In this document: piece after piece, positions 59,448 through 64,000 of the stretch
How the letters are laid out: every line of letters begins with the position of its first letter
How positions within the stretch are numbered: position 1 is the stretch's first letter
Origin: Gloeobacter morelensis MG652769
Lineage (GTDB): Bacteria; Cyanobacteriota; Cyanobacteriia; Gloeobacterales; Gloeobacteraceae
Direction of reading: 5' to 3'
DNA length: 64,000 bases
Assembly: GCF_021018745.1 (NCBI RefSeq)
Contig: NZ_CP063846.1
Coordinates: forward strand, 26,017-90,016
Notes under the pieces: generated by a model
Seen by the model: the letters and a program-made list of their open reading frames with translations, nothing else
The model's database searches: none
Told to the model about the DNA's origin: nothing
Translations under genes and position numbers: made by a program

Positions 59448-59669
59448 TCAAGTCAGGACGGTGAACAATATGCATATAGACATCAACAACCGGATAACAA
59501 GCGTTAAAATCGATTCGGCAGGCCAAACCGGCAAAAACGCGGCGGCACCCGCCAAGTGGATCATCGCGGCAGTAAAATCATCTGTTCGCAAAAAATAAAC
59601 TGCAGACACAACGCAGACAAAGTGCGCGATTGTCAACGCGCCATTGTGCTCAAACAAAAATCTCGCCAT
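59448..59669 (-). CDS. Small membrane protein (73 aa)
   Basis: AGGAG lies 9 bases before the ATG. Two hydrophobic stretches (LTIAHFVCVVSAVYFL; MIHLAGAAAFLPVWPAE...LTLVIRLLMSICILFTVL). It sits in a series of small membrane proteins. Function unknown. Confidence 0.6.
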   Translation of the reverse strand: MARFLFEHNGALTIAHFVCVVSAVYFLRTDDFTAAMIHLAGAAAFLPVWPAESILTLVIRLLMSICILFTVLT

Positions 59670-59721
59670 GTTCGATTTCTCCTAATGGGAAGGAACAAAT
59701 ACTCGTGGGAGGGCGAGGCGC

Positions 59722-60069
59722 TCAAAACAGGAACGGCCACGCACCCGCCGCGACGATGGCGAGGCACGCGACGGCCCGGCATTTGTTGTCGGTGAAGACA
59801 CTCGGGCGGCAGATCATTTCGAGCCAGACGCTCGCGTTGAGGACAAAAAGTGCGGGCATCAAGCACGACCAGGTCGCTGCCGCCCAGACGGCGAACGGTC
59901 CCCCGAAACCGGCCGGATCGGCGCCGCTCACAAGAACGTAGAGGCCGATCGCCCCCAACGCGAGACCGGAGACGAGGGGTCCGCCTATCGCGACGGTGCT
60001 TAGGACGCAGAGGACACGGTCGAGGGCGGAGGGCGTGGGTGTGTCGATTTCCTGGAAGCGGTTTTCCAT
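59722..60069 (-). CDS. Small membrane protein (115 aa)
   Basis: Starts MENRFQEIDTPTPSALDRVL after GGAG (AAAGGAGCCG). Helices: VAIGGPLVSGLALGAIGLYV, WAAATWSCLMPALFVLNAS and AVACLAIVAAGAWPFLF. Part of the membrane-protein cluster at 57.7-60.5 kb. Function unknown. Confidence 0.6.
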   Translation of the reverse strand: MENRFQEIDTPTPSALDRVLCVLSTVAIGGPLVSGLALGAIGLYVLVSGADPAGFGGPFAVWAAATWSCLMPALFVLNASVWLEMICRPSVFTDNKCRAVACLAIVAAGAWPFLF

Positions 60070-60174
60070 GAGATTCGGCTCCTTTCGGGTTCAAAACGGG
60101 GGGTGCGGGGTGCGGGCATCGGTGTCCCGGTTGGTCACCGCGCTTGCCCGGGCGTAGACGGGGATCGGACCTTC

Positions 60175-60510
60175 TCAATCGGCCTCCTCCCCGTGGCGTT
60201 CAAGTCTTGATCGATAAGGAATGAGTACGAAGAACATCACATAAGCCCACGTAAAAGTCACATACATAAATGCGAGGAACATGTAACCTTTGAACTTCGG
60301 CGACGTGGCATTGGCAAAGCAATCGAACACAGCGGCCAATCCAGCACCCACGCTGGCGACCAACAAAACAACGACGGCAACTTCCAATGCGGTATTTACT
60401 TTCAATCTGTCGGGAAAAGTCCTAGAAAACCAGCTGGCGGCCGAAGAGACCGCGTACATACCAAAAAGGCTGAAAAACAGCGTCCATTCCTGGTAACTCA
60501 AGTGGTACAT
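60175..60510 (-). CDS. Small membrane protein (111 aa)
   Basis: Three likely helices: WTLFFSLFGMYAVSSAASW, VAVVVLLVASVGAGLAAVF and MFLAFMYVTFTWAYVMFFVL, with a charged C-terminus (RSRLERHGEEAD). No family recognised. Lies about 110 bases downstream of the anchored protein gene at 60623. Confidence 0.6.
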   Translation of the reverse strand: MYHLSYQEWTLFFSLFGMYAVSSAASWFSRTFPDRLKVNTALEVAVVVLLVASVGAGLAAVFDCFANATSPKFKGYMFLAFMYVTFTWAYVMFFVLIPYRSRLERHGEEAD

Positions 60511-60622
60511 TGGTGGTTTCCCAACGGTTGCTTTGGGTGGTCATTGCCCTTCGCCGTTTCGTGCTCCCGGGCTTTGAGTGCTTCTTCGCCTCGTCGAGCC
60601 GGTGGGGCACATTGCAACTTGA

Positions 60623-61264
60623 TCATCTCATTCTGCCCTCGCCTTTTTGTGGGTCGCTCAAATTCTTCGCCGCGGTTTCGTCCTCGGTCCCTCTGCGTGA
60701 GATCCGGTACCCAAGTGCCTCGGGTGTCAAAGGTTTTCCCTTTTGGATTTTCATTGTTTTGTTCGGAATGATAAAACCCCCCACATTGAGGCAGAGACCG
60801 AACTTTTCGGAAACTTCAAAAACCAATGCTTCGGTCTTGTTTTCGGCAATGTTGGAGCAGTATACACTCAAACTTATCTTGGCGATCGGCCAACCGCCTT
60901 GCCAATCGGGTTGGTTGGCTTTGACAAACTTCGGGGTTATCCCGGCGTTCCAAAGGGCGATCTCATTGGGGTCGTCGCGGTATTCGAATATGGCCCTGTA
61001 TGCGGCCATTTTTTCGACGTCTTCGATCAGAATTTTTCTCGCATCCACATACTCCGAAACCCACTTGGATAGAGTTGTGCTTACAAAAACAAGTAAAAGC
61101 GACGCCACGAAGAACCCCGCCGTCGAACATCCTCGATTCGATCTCGCCGATGTTCGACCCTGCTGCCGTTGAGGATCTCGCTGCCGTACTTCACCGGCAC
61201 CCGCTGAGCGCTCAGCCCTGTCGTTGCGCGACAAATTCGACGGTGCGTGCACTTCTTTTTTCAT
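60623..61264 (-). CDS. Anchored protein, paralogue of 34589-35083
   Basis: 213 residues from ATG 61264, GAGGAG 8 bases upstream, ATGA overlap with the upstream stop. A basic, Arg/Gln-rich start (RQRDPQRQQGRTSARSNRG) precedes one membrane helix (GFFVASLLLVFVSTTLSKWV) and a domain ending LTPEALGYRISRRG. Shares WPIAKIS, FGLC and LTPEALG with the protein at 34589-35083. Frame extension upstream of 61264 is a shadow of other genes. Confidence 0.6.
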   Translation of the reverse strand: MKKEVHAPSNLSRNDRAERSAGAGEVRQRDPQRQQGRTSARSNRGCSTAGFFVASLLLVFVSTTLSKWVSEYVDARKILIEDVEKMAAYRAIFEYRDDPNEIALWNAGITPKFVKANQPDWQGGWPIAKISLSVYCSNIAENKTEALVFEVSEKFGLCLNVGGFIIPNKTMKIQKGKPLTPEALGYRISRRGTEDETAAKNLSDPQKGEGRMR

Positions 61265-61977
61265 CGGGGGCTCCTCGTGGTGGGTTGGGCTTTGTCCGTA
61301 GCGAATCTTGCGCCCCAGATGGCTTGCCAGAATCCCCGCAGCCGCGAAGACAGGCCCGCCCGCGACGGCGCCCCGAACCGTCGGTGGCGGGTGCGGATGA
61401 GGTGGCAAAGTTTGCTTGCTTCCCTCCAAATCAGGCGCATCTGCGCGGAGGGGTACGGCCCTTCGCAGAGGAACCCCTCCGCGCCGCGCGGATCGCGGTC
61501 GCTCGCCACCAACCCGACCAGGTGGCTCTCGCAGAGCACACCAGCGCGCGTGTAGCGTTCGACCAGCCACCGCCTGGGGAAGGCCCCAAAGCGACGCCCG
61601 CGGGCGGACATCGTGTAAACCGCGGCGCCCCGGCCGTGGCGGTGGGCGTCGAAAAAGGCCATGATCTGCCCTCCGGGCATGGCCACGTCCGCCAGGTGCA
61701 GCTCGACGGCCAGGTAATGTCCCCCGCAGCGCGAGCACAGGCCGTGCAGCATCAGCTGGTCGTTGCTCCACAGGCCGCCGAGATTCCTCGGCCAGTGCTC
61801 GCTCACCGTGTCGGCCCCGATCCAGACCTCCCCCTGCGCCGGTGGGAGCCCGCGCAAGTCGAACCAGCGCGACGGGTCGTGCCCCTCCCAGGCCAAGAAG
61901 ACCCCGCCGCAGTGGGGGCAGGCTGTCTCGTACCGCCCCCTCAGCGGTTCGAGAACAAAGTGGCTCTGGGAAAACAT
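61261..61977 (-). CDS. Zinc-finger protein of unknown function
   Basis: 238 residues from MFSQSHFVLEPLRGRYETAC; GAGGGG lies 7 bases upstream. Cysteine pairs CPHCGG and CSRCGG near 24 and 85 suggest one zinc site. The rest is Trp/Arg-rich (AFPRRWLVERYTRAGVLCES). TGATG overlap with the previous gene. Confidence 0.6.
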   Translation of the reverse strand: MFSQSHFVLEPLRGRYETACPHCGGVFLAWEGHDPSRWFDLRGLPPAQGEVWIGADTVSEHWPRNLGGLWSNDQLMLHGLCSRCGGHYLAVELHLADVAMPGGQIMAFFDAHRHGRGAAVYTMSARGRRFGAFPRRWLVERYTRAGVLCESHLVGLVASDRDPRGAEGFLCEGPYPSAQMRLIWREASKLCHLIRTRHRRFGAPSRAGLSSRLRGFWQAIWGARFATDKAQPTTRSPR

Positions 61978-62270
61978 CACGGTTCCCCTCCAGACCGAGG
62001 CGGACCCCAACCGGCAGGAGCAGACACATCGACGTGTTCTTGTCTGCCGGTGGCCGGGTGGTGGCGGTGCCGGAAGGCATGCCGCCACCGCCGCCGCCCC
62101 GGGTCGAAGGAAGTTCCCAGGTATTGCCAGACTTCCCCGGTCTCCGGGTCACGCGACACCGGGTCGCCCAGCACCCACCTCGCCGCTGCCAGCTTGTGAT
62201 CGGCGGCGGCGAGGTGGGTGCCAGGGGATCCGTCGGCGAACGGTTTCGTCGCGGGGGAATCAGGCGGCAT
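61977..62270 (-). CDS. Small hypothetical protein (97 aa)
   Basis: Sequence MPPDSPATKPFADGSPGT then VSRDPETGEVWQYLGTSFDP and a His/Arg-rich stretch (RRRWRHAFRHRHHPATGRQE). Coupled at both ends by short overlaps. No family recognised. Confidence 0.55.
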   Translation of the reverse strand: MPPDSPATKPFADGSPGTHLAAADHKLAAARWVLGDPVSRDPETGEVWQYLGTSFDPGRRRWRHAFRHRHHPATGRQEHVDVSAPAGWGPPRSGGEP

Positions 62271-62493
62271 TGCGTTCCCCCCGCGCGGTCGCTTCGGCGG
62301 CGCACTGCGATCCGCAAACGGGCCGGCGAGCCCCGTCCTGCCGCCCCATCTCGTAAGCGATGCGGATTAACGATTTAACAATCCGGGACAGCTGCAGCGA
62401 AACCATCGCGTCGAGCGGCTCCGTGACCCCGAGGAAAAGCTTCTCCGCCGCGAGTTCGAGCGTCGGGGGCGTCCTCGTCGGTTTACTCTCCAT
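62260..62493 (-). CDS. Small helical protein (77 aa)
   Basis: Starts MESKPTRTPPTLELAAEKLF at ATG 62493. Helical middle (LDAMVSLQLSRIVKSLIRIA) and a terminal cysteine pair (PVCGSQC). Overlaps the next gene by 11 bases. Unknown role. Confidence 0.5.
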   Translation of the reverse strand: MESKPTRTPPTLELAAEKLFLGVTEPLDAMVSLQLSRIVKSLIRIAYEMGRQDGARRPVCGSQCAAEATARGERNAA

Positions 62494-62848
62494 GACCGTT
62501 TGCCTCGCGTCTTGATTTTGCAAGTACGCCTACCGGCAAGGGCGTGACTCGTCCCTGCAAGCGCATTGCAGCCAGGTTGAGCATTGCTGCGGCGTTCAGT
62601 AGATCCTCGCGCCTGTCGGGCTCAGGCCATCTCGGCCCAAGGGTGGCAAGGTATGCAGCGGAATCGACCAGGAATTGCTGGGCTTCTTCCTCGTCCACCG
62701 GCAGGTCGAGCCACTGGCTTAAATGCTGACATCGTGCCTCCAGAGAACCTGGGTAGTCGTGATCCCACTCAGGAACACAAACCCCTTCCCCAGCAGCAAT
62801 GGCGCTCTCGAGAACTTTGTCGAAGCGAGCGTCGTCGAGAGCGTTCAA
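62483..62848 (-). CDS. Hypothetical acidic protein (121 aa)
   Basis: Starts at TTG 62848 (LNALDDARFDKVLESAIAA) inside TTGA, with GGGGGAG upstream. Acidic helical sequence (DLPVDEEEAQQFLVDSAAYL, REDLLNAAAMLNLAAMRLQG). Overlaps the next gene by 11 bases. No family recognised. Confidence 0.55.
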   Translation of the reverse strand: MNALDDARFDKVLESAIAAGEGVCVPEWDHDYPGSLEARCQHLSQWLDLPVDEEEAQQFLVDSAAYLATLGPRWPEPDRREDLLNAAAMLNLAAMRLQGRVTPLPVGVLAKSRREANGHGE

Positions 62849-63108
62849 AGTTCTCCCCCTCCCGCAGCAAGTGGATCCGGGGCTCCCGCTACCTCCAGGT
62901 TGAGCCTGCGGGTATTCACCTGCAGCGGCATCGCCCGCATCAATAAAGGCCAGATGAGAGCGGCCCATTGGTGCGGCAAATCCGGCAAAAGAATTCGAGG
63001 GCCGTCTTTGAGAGCCTTAAGCGGTGGCGCCCCATTCAAGCAACTACCGCGCAAGGCTTTGAGTACCGACTTGGCGGTTGCTCCGTCTGGGCAAACAATC
63101 GCAATCAA
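62845..63108 (-). CDS. Hypothetical protein (87 aa)
   Basis: Starts at a TTG inside TTGA, directly after GGAGG of the upstream gene's end. Sequence MIAIVCPDGATAKSVLKALR, then a second hydrophobic part (LPHQWAALIWPLLMRAMPLQ). It may be a small alpha-beta protein. No family recognised. Confidence 0.5.
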   Translation of the reverse strand: MIAIVCPDGATAKSVLKALRGSCLNGAPPLKALKDGPRILLPDLPHQWAALIWPLLMRAMPLQVNTRRLNLEVAGAPDPLAAGGGEL

Positions 63109-63452
63109 AGGGCACCTCCTTCGGTGGTAATGTGCGAAAGTGCCGGCTCTAACATTCCCTCAGCGGCCAGATCCGCAACTAGCTCGCGCAACTCGCCTGG
63201 GTCATTAGTTTCTTGGGATGGTGTATACCGCACCGGCCGCATCAGGCGGTAATCGCTGCGGGTGGCGCACCGAGGGCATTTAAAAATCTGGCGGGCCAAC
63301 AGAATTAGCCAAAGCTGTGCCCCGACCTGGATTTCTGAAGCAACCAGAAATCCGTCTTTGCGGATCTCGATTAGCGGGTATATGGACGCGCAACCTGAAC
63401 AGCGACGGGTGCGCGCCGCCAGGCTAAAGCGAGGAGGTTTACAGGCGAGCAT
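63105..63452 (-). CDS. Zinc-binding protein (115 aa)
   Basis: Starts MLACKPPRFSLAARTRRCSG. Two cysteine pairs (CSGC and CPRC) about 40 residues apart suggest a zinc ribbon; the rest is helical (DPGELRELVADLAAEGMLEP). Overlaps the upstream gene by 14 bases. Confidence 0.55.
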   Translation of the reverse strand: MLACKPPRFSLAARTRRCSGCASIYPLIEIRKDGFLVASEIQVGAQLWLILLARQIFKCPRCATRSDYRLMRPVRYTPSQETNDPGELRELVADLAAEGMLEPALSHITTEGGAL

Positions 63453-63759
63453 GGCCACCTCCGCAGAGCAATTGCCAGCATCCGCGGGTATAACCGAATG
63501 GCCGGCGCAGACCCGCCAGGTGCCACTGAGTAGAGCGGCGCTGGGAAATCTTGGATAGGCGCTTATGAACTAATCTGAAGCGATCCGGAAAAAAACGGGT
63601 GATCCGTCTGGCGCCATTCCAATACGAACCCTTGGCGAGCGAGGGGGTAGCGTAGTATCTCCGCACAGCCTGGATGAGGTTGAAAATCTCTTCTGATCCA
63701 AGGCACAGCGATCCGTTCGCAAAAGCTTGGGGCTGTGCAAATCGTTTCGAGAAAGCCAT
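63439..63759 (-). CDS. Hypothetical basic protein (106 aa)
   Basis: AGGAG lies 7 bases before the ATG. Basic, Arg-rich sequence (VRRYYATPSLAKGSYWNGAR, RFFPDRFRLVHKRLSKISQR). Likely the first gene of the small-protein run 63.8-60.2 kb. No family recognised. Confidence 0.5.
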   Translation of the reverse strand: MAFSKRFAQPQAFANGSLCLGSEEIFNLIQAVRRYYATPSLAKGSYWNGARRITRFFPDRFRLVHKRLSKISQRRSTQWHLAGLRRPFGYTRGCWQLLCGGGHARL

Positions 63760-63781
63760 AATGAGCTCCTATAAGTAGTTC

Positions 63782-63810
63782 AACCGCACAATCATCCAGT
63801 GCGGTTTTTT
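63782..63810. terminator. Hairpin with T run
   Basis: AACCGCAC and GTGCGGTT pair around a 9-base loop, followed by TTTT on the plus strand. It lies between the regulator-like gene ending at 63822 and the gene starting at 63759. Confidence 0.5.
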
Positions 63811-63821
63811 GTTGGTTTGGT

Positions 63822-64000
63822 TCAAAGGCGGTAGCGCGACAGACCCAGATTGGTGGGAAAGATATCCTGGGATTGCTGGGCCGCTTTTTCGCCACGTTCA
63901 GTGAGCGCCCAGAGTTGAACGCCTTCGCTTTGCCTGCGCTTGCTGGGTCGCCCCTTGGCGGTTACTACGACGTAGCCCGCGCTCTTCAACTCGCTCAACA
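63822..64000 (-). CDS. C-terminus of a winged-helix-like regulator, cut by window edge
   Basis: 59 residues are visible, ending at TGA 63824-63822: LSELKSAGYVVVTAKGRP, then SEGVQLWALTERGEKAAQ. The strand-turn-strand with LTERGEKAA is typical of the wing and last helix of MarR/PadR-type regulators. The start lies outside the window. Confidence 0.6.
   Translation of the reverse strand, partial: LSELKSAGYVVVTAKGRPSKRRQSEGVQLWALTERGEKAAQQSQDIFPTNLGLSRYRL

Noticed and set aside
61228..61245. An iteron-like word (GCGCGACAAATTCGAC)
   Set aside because: Single copy, inside a coding region and with several mismatches to the iteron; probably chance.
61265..62317. N-terminal extension of the anchored-protein frame
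   Set aside because: Shadow of the zinc-finger and small genes; ATG 61264 has a strong ribosome binding site and an ATGA overlap.
1..64000. tRNA or rRNA genes
   Set aside because: No cloverleaf-like or rRNA-like sequence was noticed on reading; not searched computationally.

Overview
This window looks like part of a large, GC-rich cyanobacterial plasmid, possibly from a deep-branching lineage such as Gloeobacter (inferred from gene content, not shown). It carries plasmid maintenance and transfer functions: a MobP-type relaxase with a MobC-like partner, an actin-type ParM/ParR pair, two DUF3854/CyRepA-like primase-helicases, an iteron array beside an initiator-like gene, and SSB. Around these lie DNA methyltransferases, cargo genes, one IS element and one TnpB gene. 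No rRNA, tRNA or chromosomal housekeeping gene was seen.

Layout. 1-11.8 kb (mostly minus strand) is a transfer and anti-restriction block: a truncated membrane protein, a 1961-codon adenine-methylase/Strawberry-notch-type helicase reading frame, the relaxase, MobC and a SprT-like metalloprotease. Both giant frames carry a complete out-of-frame gene inside them, each with its own ribosome binding site. 11.9-13.4 kb is parM-parR, followed by cargo (TonB-dependent receptor, GT1 glycosyltransferase, LuxR-type regulator) to 18.4 kb. 18.7-26.1 kb holds small DNA-binding proteins, a CobO-like protein and the first CyRepA-like primase-helicase. 26.1-36.7 kb has a sigma factor with a membrane protein, a response regulator without an output domain, an MrfA-like helicase, a MerR regulator, a SAM methyltransferase and SSB. 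36.7-45.2 kb has TnpB, the second CobO-like/CyRepA-like pair, nine iterons and an initiator-like gene. 45.2-51.4 kb is a methylation block with three DNA methyltransferases and a PAPS-reductase-like protein.

The most interesting region is 51.4-57.7 kb. Tightly overlapping minus-strand genes encode a type IV-like CRISPR effector (Csf1-, Csf2/Cas7- and Csf3/Cas5-like) together with a Cas6 of the cyanobacterial MYXAN kind, a CysH-like PP-loop protein and a small cupin. No DinG helicase, nuclease, adaptation gene or CRISPR array is visible. CysH is known from array-less type IV-B loci, so its co-occurrence with Cas6 and a cupin looks unusual. Several unknown genes lie upstream in the same overlapping run.

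57.7-64 kb is a run of small membrane and zinc-binding proteins. One was split by an IS4-like insertion whose 9-bp target duplication and 16-bp terminal repeats are intact, so the original gene can be rebuilt exactly. Many genes in this region are translationally coupled through ATGA, GTGA or TTGA overlaps.
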